This document shows positions 39,869 to 49,410 of a stretch of DNA of 64,000 nucleotides, piece by piece (within the stretch, counting starts at the first letter, position 1; every line of letters begins with the position of its first letter). The DNA is from Bacteroidota bacterium (GTDB lineage Bacteria > Bacteroidota > Rhodothermia > Rhodothermales > Bin80), in NCBI GenBank assembly GCA_028875125.1, contig JAPPGC010000095.1:1-64000 (forward strand), in the 5' to 3' direction. Below the pieces are notes generated by a model, which searched no databases, was not told the origin of the DNA, and worked only from the letters and a program-made list of their open reading frames with translations. Position numbers and translations under genes: made by a program.

Positions 39869-40867
39869 ATGCGTGCGCTTGTTTATAAGGGAGCATTCCA
39901 GATTGACCTGCAACAGGTACCTGATCCGCGGCCGCTTCCCCACGAAGTGCTTGTACGAATAGACGCTGTTGGTATTTGTGGGTCTGATGTACATGGATAC
40001 ACAGGAACAACCGGGCGTCGTCTTCCCCCACTTATTATGGGGCATGAGGCGGCTGGGCGAGTCGCAGAACCCGCCAATGGATTTGAAGCAGGCGAAGAAG
40101 TTTGCTTTGACTCTACTGTTGGATGCACCGAGTGCTCCGAATGTGCTTCCGGCCAGGTGAACCGCTGCACCAAACGAACGGTGTTCGGTGTGAGCACGCC
40201 TCGTTTTAGACGTGATGGTGCGATGGCAGATTTCGTTTGTGTGCCCGCCCATGTGCTCAGGCGCGTACCCGACGGGCTGCCGCTCAATATTGCGGCCATG
40301 TTTGAGCCACTCTCGGTTGGCTCGCACGCAGTACGCAGAGGCGGCAATGCCCAAAACGCCCGGGTTCTGATTATTGGCGCAGGAATGATCGGCCTGAGCA
40401 TCCTACTTTGTGTGCAATTGCAGGAGCCGAGCGAAATCATTGTCATTGAGCCCCATGAGAATCGAAAAGCAATGGCACGTCAGATTGGCGCTGACCGCGT
40501 GCTTGATCCCGAGAACAGTGCACAGACCATTGATGCGGATCTCACTTTTGAGGCAGTAGGGGCTAGCTCAACCGTTGCCCAAGCCATCCATCATACTAAG
40601 CCAGGCGGGAGAATTGTGCTTGTTGGAAATACCTCTCAACACCCTCCGGTTGATGTTCAACGTATTGTCGCGAAGGAGTTGACCCTGACCGGGACTTACG
40701 CAAATGCGGGGGAATACGACGAAATCATTAACCTCGTATCCCGACAACAACTGGATCCCTCCCCGCTAATTAGCACAACACTGCCGCTTGAGGATGGACC
40801 CGAAGCCTTTGACCGATTATACAGACAGGCGGAGCCGGAATGGATTAAGGTGCTCCTGCATACCTGA
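39869..40867 (+). CDS. Zinc-dependent alcohol/sugar dehydrogenase (MDR family)
   Basis: VGICGSDVHGYTGTTGRRLPPLIMGHEAAGRV; CTECSECASGQVNRCTKR; VLIIGAGMIGLSILL. Confidence 0.9.
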   Translation: MRALVYKGAFQIDLQQVPDPRPLPHEVLVRIDAVGICGSDVHGYTGTTGRRLPPLIMGHEAAGRVAEPANGFEAGEEVCFDSTVGCTECSECASGQVNRCTKRTVFGVSTPRFRRDGAMADFVCVPAHVLRRVPDGLPLNIAAMFEPLSVGSHAVRRGGNAQNARVLIIGAGMIGLSILLCVQLQEPSEIIVIEPHENRKAMARQIGADRVLDPENSAQTIDADLTFEAVGASSTVAQAIHHTKPGGRIVLVGNTSQHPPVDVQRIVAKELTLTGTYANAGEYDEIINLVSRQQLDPSPLISTTLPLEDGPEAFDRLYRQAEPEWIKVLLHT

Positions 40868-41093
40868 GCATAATGGTCTACGGAGACTCCCATGATGGAT
40901 GTGTCGGGGAGCCTTGCCCTGAGCTCACCTATGAGGTCATTCTCTGCGCCCCCAGTACTGACCAAAGAGAGCCCAACCCGGTGCTTCATTCAACAAACAT
41001 TACTAGGATAATTCTTCGTCACTGGGAAGGATTGGAAAGAAAGATGCATTCACGCTTTTGGCCGCACGATAGTCATCGAATGCATCTTAACAT
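40838..41093. repeat. Junction repeat copy 1: ADH 3' end (functional) plus decayed copy of the HAD gene 3' end
   Basis: Aligns with 42583-42845; minus-strand translation contains ENDLIGELRARLP, matching the HAD C-terminus EDDLIGELSARLP. Confidence 0.75.
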
Positions 41094-41594
41094 CAGTGCT
41101 CGCCCTGCTGATCCGATGTATACCAGCACGGACCGCCCAGATGATATTCCCGTAACCCTATCAGCGCGCCAGCATTGCCCAAACCCATAATTCGGAAACC
41201 GCCATTGAGCATCAACTCAATGAAAGCAGTCCGGTTACCCGCCAAGTATTTAACGTAGCCGTTTGATTGGGTCGAATGGTGGTGGATCACCACCCGGGAA
41301 ACACTCGATCAGGTTTCACGCAACGGTCTCCCGGACTGGAATTATCCTTGCCGACTACGCTCGGGGCATCAGTTCATCCCGCGAGTAATAGTGGTACTAC
41401 AGCAAGATTTTTATGATGTGATATAATCCCCTTGGTGGCTAAGCCAACGGTATCTGTGCGATAATCCCATATAGCATAGCCCTTCTCCTACTATCTGTCG
41501 TGCGTGCTTCTCGTTTGTCCCGTGCGAATGAAGATTACATGGTATTGTACTGCTTACCGTCACCTTCACGGTACATAACCATGTTGGCGGCTGC

Positions 41595-42059
41595 TTACCG
41601 CTCCCCTTCGGCTTGGCTTCGCCTTCTTATTACTACCCTCCCCGTATCCCCCTCGTATATCAAAACGAACCAACGCAGTATATCGCGCCCAATTAGGAAT
41701 TCGTGCGGGAAGCTGCTTCTCGCCAGTGGGAGTCCGGCGAGATGCATTATTCTCACACAGGATAGTCCTGATATATCAATGAGGGCAGCATAGTAATTCG
41801 TTTGCTGCGGTCCGTGAACCCCATTCACTGTTTGCGTGTCGCAAATCTCTAATTCGAGCTTCTTCGCTAAGTCTATATCAATGCAACTCTTGTCAGCTCC
41901 AGTGTCCACCAAGGCGTCACAAGGCCCACTCTTTCGCTCTGCTGGGGCAACCCTACCAACCTGCTCAACCCTAATCGATAGCGTCGGGCCACTAAGCTCT
42001 AACTCGTCTTGCCCAGTACGATAGTAGTCACTATCAAAGCCGCACTCAACCTCAAGCAT
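41595..42059 (-). CDS. Retropepsin-like (clan AA) aspartyl protease
   Basis: CDALVDTGADKSCIDIDLAKKL (DTGAD active site); FPHEFLIGRDILRWFVLIYEG. Confidence 0.75.
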   Translation of the reverse strand: MLEVECGFDSDYYRTGQDELELSGPTLSIRVEQVGRVAPAERKSGPCDALVDTGADKSCIDIDLAKKLELEICDTQTVNGVHGPQQTNYYAALIDISGLSCVRIMHLAGLPLARSSFPHEFLIGRDILRWFVLIYEGDTGRVVIRRRSQAEGER

Positions 42060-42330
42060 GAAGGCTCGCGAACCGAACGCTGGCAGGAACGCCTTTCTGG
42101 CCTACCTTACGTATCAGACAGGGTCTAATCTTCCGCTTTTCGTACGCATCATTAACCGCAAGAGCGAAGGTGTCGTATGCCCCTACTAATTTCCGGTCGT
42201 GAAAAACGACCCATTTGCCCATAAAATCGCGCTCCAGTTCGGGCTGCATATCGTTAAAGACCTCAATTTCCCTGTTGAGTGTCTCCATTACGACACCTCT
42301 TGGATCATGTTTGCAGGTTGATGTACGCAA
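42052..42330 (-). CDS. DUF5678-like small protein
   Basis: FMGKWVVFHDRKLVGAYDTFALAVNDAYEKRKIRPCLIRKVG; overlaps the start of the aspartyl protease ORF. Confidence 0.6.
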   Translation of the reverse strand: MRTSTCKHDPRGVVMETLNREIEVFNDMQPELERDFMGKWVVFHDRKLVGAYDTFALAVNDAYEKRKIRPCLIRKVGQKGVPASVRFASLHA

Positions 42331-42582
42331 GATGTCCCTAAGAGTTCTTCGTAGCTTCGTGGTATCCGCACGGCAAATCGCAGGAAAAGACCTATTCCAC
42401 GTGAGAGATTATCGTTCGGATACAGCCAACCTGCTAAGCAGATAGAGTAGGTGGGTTAGTTCCGTTCATTTCAAGGAAACATTCAGAAACAGATAAACTC
42501 CTGACACGGTGAAGAATAATGGCAAGGGCATCGTGACGGCCGGAACATACTTTTGAGTTGGCTCGGTGCTATTGAACTTCCT

Positions 42583-42845
42583 ACTATGCCAGAAACCGGA
42601 ATGGATCCAGATACTCCTGCATACCTGAGATTTTTGGGCTACTGCGACTCCCAGTGTGGATGCTTCGGGAGTCTTGCGCTGAGCTCACCTATTAGGTCAT
42701 CCTCGTACGCTCCCCGATACCGACCAAGAAGAAACCGATCCAGCGCTTCATTGAAAAACCGCTCCCAGGACGATTCTTCGTCACCTGGAAGGATAGGAAA
42801 GAAACATGCATTAACACTTTGGGCCGCACGATAGTCACCGAATGC
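42583..42845. repeat. Junction repeat copy 2: decayed ADH 3' end plus HAD gene 3' end (functional)
   Basis: agaaaccggaatggatccagatactcctgcatacctga translates KPEWIQILLHT-stop, matching the ADH end EPEWIKVLLHT-stop. Confidence 0.75.
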
Positions 42846-43514
42846 ATCTCCAATCATGAGCATTTGTTCAGGAGCGTACTGACTTGCGGCAGCGGTAGAT
42901 AACTGGTACGATTTAGGGCCCATTTCCTGGCCCGCAATCAACCCGACATAGCCCGAAAGTCCATGTTCACTCCATTCCCGTCGCAATGCCTCTACCGGTG
43001 TACTGGAAGCTACCATCATATCCGCGTGTTCGGCCGCCCGAGCCAGTGAATCGTGTACATATGGGAATGGAGGAACCCCGTGCACCATCTCAGTCACCGC
43101 TTCATTAACGGCCTCGCTCCAAAGCAGGGCGTCTGCCAGCGCCTCGTTGCCTACGGCCGCATTTGCGAGAGCGGGGTTGCCCAGTTTGGGTTTTGATTTG
43201 ATCCAGTCTTGGAGCGCTTCCAAAACTGGCACCGACACGTTGCGACGCAAAACTTCAGGCCGTTTACGCAACTGATCCATTACTTCCACCAGTGCAGGGA
43301 AGCGATTCATGCCCCGATGTACGGAATAAAGGTTCACAAACTCCCAGGATTGTCTGGCGAATTTACTGACAGCCTGTAAGCCATAATGGCGGATCGTCAC
43401 CGGGCAGAAGCATTCCTTGTGCTTGATTTCCATCGTATCAAACACACAGCCATCGGAGTCAATGGCAATAAAAAAGTCCTTTTCTCTCTGAGGAGCTGAC
43501 AATGATTGACCCAT
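42639..43514 (-). CDS. HAD-superfamily hydrolase (phosphatase-like)
   Basis: DFFIAIDSDGCVFDTMEIKHKECF; MVASSTPVEALRREW; MLMIGDAFGDYRAAQSV. Confidence 0.8.
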   Translation of the reverse strand: MGQSLSAPQREKDFFIAIDSDGCVFDTMEIKHKECFCPVTIRHYGLQAVSKFARQSWEFVNLYSVHRGMNRFPALVEVMDQLRKRPEVLRRNVSVPVLEALQDWIKSKPKLGNPALANAAVGNEALADALLWSEAVNEAVTEMVHGVPPFPYVHDSLARAAEHADMMVASSTPVEALRREWSEHGLSGYVGLIAGQEMGPKSYQLSTAAASQYAPEQMLMIGDAFGDYRAAQSVNACFFPILPGDEESSWERFFNEALDRFLLGRYRGAYEDDLIGELSARLPKHPHWESQ

Positions 43515-43574
43515 CTCGGATACGTAATTCGGGCCAGTTGAACGTACATCAACGACCCTGGATACACCGCCGCC

Positions 43575-44513
43575 CTACCGAAGGAAGGGTATAAACTGAC
43601 GCAAATAGGTGCTGCTCTGCATTAAGGCACACTTCCGCAGTTCCAGCGATCCTTCGTAGGCACGATCCTCTACCTCAACACAGACAGCTCCACTATATCC
43701 TACATCCGTGAGCAACGAAAAAAACTTCCCCCAATTCACATCTCCCAATCCAGGCAGCTTGGGGGTATGGTAGGAGTTGGGAGTTGCCATGATACCGACT
43801 TCGTCCAGACGATCTTGATCCAGTCGAACATCCTTTGCGTGAATGTGAAAGAGTCGATCCGAAAAATTTCGTATGGGTCTCAGGTAATCCATATGCTGCC
43901 AAATCATATGGGAGGGATCGTAGTTGAGTCCAATGGATGAACTCCCTAGGTCAGTAAAGAGTCGACGCCAAATGGCTGGTGTATGGGCAATGTTTTTGCC
44001 TGCGGGCCATTCGTCATCCGTAAAGTACATCGGACAGTTTTCGATCCCTATTCGAACCCCCCTCTCCTCAGCAAAATCTACAATGGGCTTCCATACCTCC
44101 AGTAAACGCGGCCAGTTGTCATCAACCGAGCGGTTCCAATCACGACCAATAAATGTGTTCACTGTATCCAGTTCAAGCACTGTTGCCGCCTCAATCATGC
44201 GTAGAATATGCGTGATATATACCTCTCCTTCTTCAATATCTGGGCACAATGGGTTGGGATAGTATCCCAATGCACTGATTGAACATCCATGGTCATCTGC
44301 CAACTCCCGCAATTCCCGGGCCTTCGCCGAATTCATTGATCTCACATCTACATGCGTAACCCCGGCATAGCGGCGTGTGGCTTTTCCCAGCGGCCAACAC
44401 ATAAGCTCTACGCAGTCGTAGGAAAACTGTGAAGCCCAATCAAAAAGATCTTTCACCGAACATTCGGGAAGTATGGCACTGACGAATCCTAGTTGTAAGT
44501 TGTTTGCATTCAT
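43575..44513 (-). CDS. Sugar phosphate isomerase/epimerase (AP endonuclease 2 / xylose isomerase-like TIM barrel)
   Basis: [93 protein letters not shown]. Confidence 0.88.
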   Translation of the reverse strand: MNANNLQLGFVSAILPECSVKDLFDWASQFSYDCVELMCWPLGKATRRYAGVTHVDVRSMNSAKARELRELADDHGCSISALGYYPNPLCPDIEEGEVYITHILRMIEAATVLELDTVNTFIGRDWNRSVDDNWPRLLEVWKPIVDFAEERGVRIGIENCPMYFTDDEWPAGKNIAHTPAIWRRLFTDLGSSSIGLNYDPSHMIWQHMDYLRPIRNFSDRLFHIHAKDVRLDQDRLDEVGIMATPNSYHTPKLPGLGDVNWGKFFSLLTDVGYSGAVCVEVEDRAYEGSLELRKCALMQSSTYLRQFIPFLR

Positions 44514-44560
44514 GTCCGAATTTACAAGTTAGAGTAAGCCACAAGTTAAGCCGAACGCCG

Positions 44561-45463
44561 TTAGCGATGCGTAACTTTGCAAAACGCGTTGAGTCGCTCA
44601 TTTGTCATGGGGATATCAAATACGAGTCCCATCACACTTGACCAACCACGTATAAAATAATCCCAGCCATCAACCACCTTAATGGGGCGAGTCGCTTGTT
44701 GCAACTGCCCACTGACCAGGAATTCGCGTGGGCCACGATAGTTTAGATCCCACACCACTGTATGATCCGGGAAGTATACGTTATCGGTCACAGGAGATCC
44801 AGGAAGATCTTTACCCATTCCGGTAGCATTAATCACTAGAGAGTATGTGGGCAGCTTAGCCACCAGGGAATCACAAACCGCGGGGTCACTTGTATGAAAG
44901 AATTCCAGCTTGACTGCTCCTGAGTCTATGCGACTAGTGATATTTTTGCAGTGATGCAGATTGTCTGAACGCTTTTCCACAATCTGTAGGAAGGCAGGTT
45001 TATCTATGGCCTGCTTCAACAAATAAACTATGAGAGCGACGGTGGCTCCCCCTCCCCCAAGCGACAGGATCCCTGCCCCTTCATGTTTTGCCCACCAATC
45101 ATTAGATAGAACCTGTGTTATTGCCAGCCCATAGTTCTCGGGGTCAACCGCGTGCCCCCACAGTTCATCTCCGCGTTTATAAAGTGCAGAAACCTCTCCT
45201 GTCAATTCCGAAGCCGGTGTGCGCCGGTCAATGAGATCATCGGCTGCCCGTACAATCGCTAGTTTGTGTGAAGTAACGAGAGCACCCCGAATTTCTCGAT
45301 CCTTCTTCAGGCGCAGGACCGCTTCACGATGCGCATCAAGTGTTCCGTCAATGGGTAAATTCACGCCGCGCAACTCCGCGCCCCGAACACCAAGCGCCCG
45401 GGTCCAATCGGGAAAATACTGTGCAGACAACGAATCCTCGGTCCTGACGCCGAAGAATTCCAT
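44561..45463 (-). CDS. Shikimate dehydrogenase-like protein
   Basis: FPDWTRALGVRGAELRGVNLPID, IRGALVTSHKL, ILSLGGGGATVALIVYLL, LVINATGMGKDLPGSP. Track start is 45484; MEFFGV at 45463 is the likelier start. Confidence 0.75.
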   Translation of the reverse strand: MEFFGVRTEDSLSAQYFPDWTRALGVRGAELRGVNLPIDGTLDAHREAVLRLKKDREIRGALVTSHKLAIVRAADDLIDRRTPASELTGEVSALYKRGDELWGHAVDPENYGLAITQVLSNDWWAKHEGAGILSLGGGGATVALIVYLLKQAIDKPAFLQIVEKRSDNLHHCKNITSRIDSGAVKLEFFHTSDPAVCDSLVAKLPTYSLVINATGMGKDLPGSPVTDNVYFPDHTVVWDLNYRGPREFLVSGQLQQATRPIKVVDGWDYFIRGWSSVMGLVFDIPMTNERLNAFCKVTHR

Positions 45464-45523
45464 TATTTTTCTGCCTTCCTCCATAAATATTTGTAGCTTT
45501 CAGGCCGCTGATTTTATAAGCCT

Positions 45524-47257
45524 ATGAAAAAAGTTCGTTTACTTTCAGTTCTTTTTCTTCTCGGCGCCTGCTCGTCTGCTGAGCAGGAAATCTCGCCAAA
45601 CTATGATTCACTGATCTTGCCGCATCAGCCCAACATACTATGGCTTGTAGCCGAAGACATGAGCCCCACCATTGCGGCTTATGGTGACTCGACAATCCAT
45701 ACTCCAAACCTTGACCGACTGTTCAACGAGGGTGTGCGATATACACACATGTTTTCTGTTTCGGGGGTCTGTGCACCCAGCCGCTTTTCTATTGCAACGG
45801 GAATCTACACTACCCGCGGAGGCGCACAGCACATGCGTACGTCTTCCCGACCCGAATACATGGAGAAAATTGGGGTAATCCCTTACGAAGCGACACCGGA
45901 TCCACCGGTACGCATGATGAGCGAGGTGATGCGCGAGAACGGCTACTATACGACCAATAGAAGCAAACAGGACTACCAATTCAAAGCGCCTGTTACCGCA
46001 TGGGATGAAAACAGCCCACGTGCTCATTGGAGGAATCGACCTGAAGGCATGCCATTCTTTTCAATTGTCAACTTTGGTGTAACCCACGAATCTCAAATCT
46101 GGGCACGGGCGAACGATACACTTTTAGTCGCAGCTGACGCAGAAGTACCTGTTCCCCCCTACCTTCCAAAGACGGATCTGGTCTATCAGGATGTGCGGCG
46201 GATGTACTCCAATATTCTCAGACTGGACGCACGTATCGGAGACGTTTTCGAGGAACTTGAGTCTGAGAATCTACTGGAGGAGACCATCATCGTGTTTTAC
46301 TCGGATCATGGTGGTCCCCTGCCCCGCCAGAAGCGCCAACTCTATGATTCAGGCCTGCATGTTCCTTTGGCGATACGATTTCCGAACCAACAACTTGCAG
46401 GCATGACGGATGATCAGCTTATCAGCTTCGTTGACCTGGCGCCCACGACATTTTCAATTGCAGGGATACCCTTACCGGAATATCTGGATGGACAGGCGTT
46501 TCTGGGCACCCAACGGTCAGTTAATCCGAGGCCGTTTATCCATGCTGCTGCCGACCGATTTGACGCCGAGTATGATACCAAACGGGCAATCAGAGATCAG
46601 CGATACAAGTACATCCTCAACCTCCGACCAGACCTCGGCTATTATTTGGCCGTCACTTACCGAGAACAGATGGCTACCATGCAGGAGTTCCTCCGCCTTA
46701 GGGATCTGGGGGAACTCGATGAATATCAAGCGCAATGGTTCAGGGAGTCTAAACCGGAAGAGGAACTCTTTGACACAGAAAACGACCCTTTTGAGTTGCG
46801 CAACCTGGCTGACGATCCGAGTTACTCAGAGCGTCTTGCCTTAATGCGTACTGAATTAGAAGACTGGATGGCAGACACGGGGGATCCCGGTGCCATGGAT
46901 GAAATGGAGTTTGTCGCCACATTGTGGCCCAATCATACACAACTCCAGACCGCTGATGCGGTGATAGAGATAATTGCCGGAGGCGAATTGGCCAGCAGCT
47001 TCATGGAGGAGCCTCTGCTGTACGAAGTCTTGGTTGATCTGGGCAAGGAGACGGTGCGTTTGAGGCTTGAAAGTTCGACTGAGGGCGCTTCAATTGGGTA
47101 TCAGATCCTTGAAGCCGGTGAATCATTGCAAGACCGCTGGCTGCTTTACACATCCTCAATCACCCTTCCCGTTGGCCATACTTTGAAAGCGGTTGCACAT
47201 CGTATCGGCTACGCACCCAGTACTGTCGTCACAGCGACAAGCAGGCTGAGAGAGTAA
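45524..47257 (+). CDS. Sulfatase (Cys-type), lipoprotein
   Basis: Lipobox LFLLGAC; NILWLVAEDMSPTIAAYGDSTIHTPNLDRL; SGVCAPSRFSIATG (formylglycine motif CxPSR). Confidence 0.9.
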   Translation: MKKVRLLSVLFLLGACSSAEQEISPNYDSLILPHQPNILWLVAEDMSPTIAAYGDSTIHTPNLDRLFNEGVRYTHMFSVSGVCAPSRFSIATGIYTTRGGAQHMRTSSRPEYMEKIGVIPYEATPDPPVRMMSEVMRENGYYTTNRSKQDYQFKAPVTAWDENSPRAHWRNRPEGMPFFSIVNFGVTHESQIWARANDTLLVAADAEVPVPPYLPKTDLVYQDVRRMYSNILRLDARIGDVFEELESENLLEETIIVFYSDHGGPLPRQKRQLYDSGLHVPLAIRFPNQQLAGMTDDQLISFVDLAPTTFSIAGIPLPEYLDGQAFLGTQRSVNPRPFIHAAADRFDAEYDTKRAIRDQRYKYILNLRPDLGYYLAVTYREQMATMQEFLRLRDLGELDEYQAQWFRESKPEEELFDTENDPFELRNLADDPSYSERLALMRTELEDWMADTGDPGAMDEMEFVATLWPNHTQLQTADAVIEIIAGGELASSFMEEPLLYEVLVDLGKETVRLRLESSTEGASIGYQILEAGESLQDRWLLYTSSITLPVGHTLKAVAHRIGYAPSTVVTATSRLRE

Positions 47258-47500
47258 CCCTCCCAACCAGAACTCAAACCAGTAATGACCAAGGAGGCAG
47301 TGGCTACACTGCACTCGTATAATCATGGAACCGGCGTGATACCTTGTGGCCCTATAAATCGCGTCGTGAATTCCGTTACCTAGAACCCTAAATCACGCCC
47401 CCTCTTGCCAAAGGAATGCGTGCGTATCCCGCATCAACTGTTGCATGATCATTTACACATCAGTAACGCTATCTTGACCTTCAAGCTTAATCAAATTACA

Positions 47501-48913
47501 ATGTTGAGACCCTATTGGCTATTGCTACTTCTTTTTCCTGCCTGTACGCAGGAGTCCACAACGGATCTACCCAACGTCGTCATCATGTTCGTAGATGATA
47601 TGGGCTACGGTGACATTGGGGCCTTTGGATCACCCAGCTACGCAACGCCAAACCTTGACAGGATGGCCGCACAAGGCATCCGGTTTACAGATTTCTACGT
47701 TAGCCAGCCAGTTTGCTCGGCTTCTAGAGCATCACTGCTGACCGGAACTTATTCAAACCGAATCGGAATTCACGGTGCGCTTGGCCCGAGAAGCTCGCAC
47801 GGAATTCACGAAGACGAGGTTACACTTGGCGAATTGTTCAAGTCGCATGGCTATGCTACTGCGGCTTATGGAAAATGGCATCTGGGGCACCACCCACAAT
47901 TCCTGCCGTCACAGCATGGATTTGATGACTATTACGGTATCCCCTACTCAAACGACATGTGGCCGTTTCATCCCGAAAGCCCGGACGCCTGGGGAGATCT
48001 ACCCACTATTGAGCAGGATTCGATCGTCGGGTACAACACAGACCAGACTCGCTTCACAACCGACTTTACACTTCGGGGAACTGAATTTATCCGATCCCAA
48101 ACGGCAACTGGGCAACCCTTTTTTCTGTATATCGCACACCCGATGCCGCATGTACCGCTGTTCGTATCTGAAGAGCGTGCAGGAGACAGTGGCTCCGGGC
48201 TCTATGGAGATGTGATCCACGAAATCGATTGGTCAATGGGTCAGATCCTACAGACTCTACAGGAAACCGGGGTAGATGATAATACCCTTGTCCTGTTCAC
48301 CAGCGACAACGGCCCCTGGCTTAGCTATGGCAACCATTCCGGTACCGCAGGTCCCCTGCGTGAAGGGAAGGGAACGATCTGGGAGGGCGGTGTGAGAGTG
48401 CCCTTCATTGCCCGTTGGCCCGGAGTGCTGTCCGAGGGAACATCGGTGCATACCCCGGCCATGACCATTGATATCTTCCCCACGCTGGCTCATCTAATTG
48501 GTGCTCCATTGCCTGAGAACCCCATAGACGGCCGTAATATCTGGCCACTCATGACCGGCAATTCCACCGAGTCACCTCACGCGGCCTACTTCTTCTGGTA
48601 CAGAACCAATGATCTGCATGCCCTGCGCAGCGGGCGCTGGAAGCTTTACTTTCCGCATCGGTATCGAAGCATGCTTGGCCAGGAACTCGGCGTGGATGGT
48701 ATCCCAGGTAAATACACCAGTCTCGAGGTTGGGTTGGAACTTTACGATCTCACTGAGGACATCGGAGAGACTACAGACGTATCTACCAGCCATCCCGATG
48801 TAGTAGCGCGGCTAAGTGCAATCGCAGACAGCATGCGGACGATCCTTGGAGACAGATTGACGGATGTTGAGGGCGCCCAAATACGCGAGCCTGGGCGAAC
48901 CCCGACTAATTGA
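47501..48913 (+). CDS. Sulfatase (Cys-type, arylsulfatase-like), lipoprotein
   Basis: From MLRPYWLLLLLFPAC; NVVIMFVDDMGYGDIGAFGSPSYATPNLDRMAAQGIRFTDFY; QPVCSASRASLLTGTY; YGKWHLGH; FTSDNGPW. Confidence 0.92.
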   Translation: MLRPYWLLLLLFPACTQESTTDLPNVVIMFVDDMGYGDIGAFGSPSYATPNLDRMAAQGIRFTDFYVSQPVCSASRASLLTGTYSNRIGIHGALGPRSSHGIHEDEVTLGELFKSHGYATAAYGKWHLGHHPQFLPSQHGFDDYYGIPYSNDMWPFHPESPDAWGDLPTIEQDSIVGYNTDQTRFTTDFTLRGTEFIRSQTATGQPFFLYIAHPMPHVPLFVSEERAGDSGSGLYGDVIHEIDWSMGQILQTLQETGVDDNTLVLFTSDNGPWLSYGNHSGTAGPLREGKGTIWEGGVRVPFIARWPGVLSEGTSVHTPAMTIDIFPTLAHLIGAPLPENPIDGRNIWPLMTGNSTESPHAAYFFWYRTNDLHALRSGRWKLYFPHRYRSMLGQELGVDGIPGKYTSLEVGLELYDLTEDIGETTDVSTSHPDVVARLSAIADSMRTILGDRLTDVEGAQIREPGRTPTN

Positions 48914-48991
48914 TCAACAAATCTATTCCTCTGAGATCTATCCAGATCAATGACTCGGCCGGCATTGAAATTTCAAGATTGAAGAGATATC

Positions 48992-49267
48992 TTACGGCTT
49001 CTGGTGAGAAGCTGTGAGAGGAGTCTGAAAATCTTCCGGGCAGTGACACGAACGAAGTGAAGTCATGAAGTTTGACCACCCGACACTCCCGTAAGAAGAA
49101 CCGGCGACCGCTTCATGCACAGATTGAACAATATCAAGGGCCTCAAGAGAGGTATCGTGACCTGCACCTGTATGGATAATACGCATCCCGGCGGGCCACA
49201 GAAACGGGTCACTGAGCTCCATGCTCCCTTGGTAGTTGTGACCGGGAAGAAGACTAATCCGAAGCAT
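48992..49267 (-). pseudogene. Possible remnant of a Gfo/Idh/MocA-type oxidoreductase C-terminus
   Basis: ELSDPFLWPAGMRIIHTGAGHDTSLEALDIVQSVHEAVAGSSYGSV resembles the family's C-terminal pattern; no N-terminal part present. Confidence 0.25.
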
Positions 49268-49410
49268 GAGCGTTCATTGAAGCGGTCAAGCAAATGGAGG
49301 GTACGGGGCTTTTCTTAACCTCAGCGCGTTTAACCGCCCGCTCAAGCTGACCTGAATGAGCACAATTGAACTGCCGTCGCAAAACAGAAAAACGTTATTG
49401 ACTCAAATCC

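Noticed and set aside
39797-40446. 185- and 187-aa minus-strand ORFs opposite the Zn-dehydrogenase
   Set aside because: Antisense to a well-supported MDR dehydrogenase; no domain signature.
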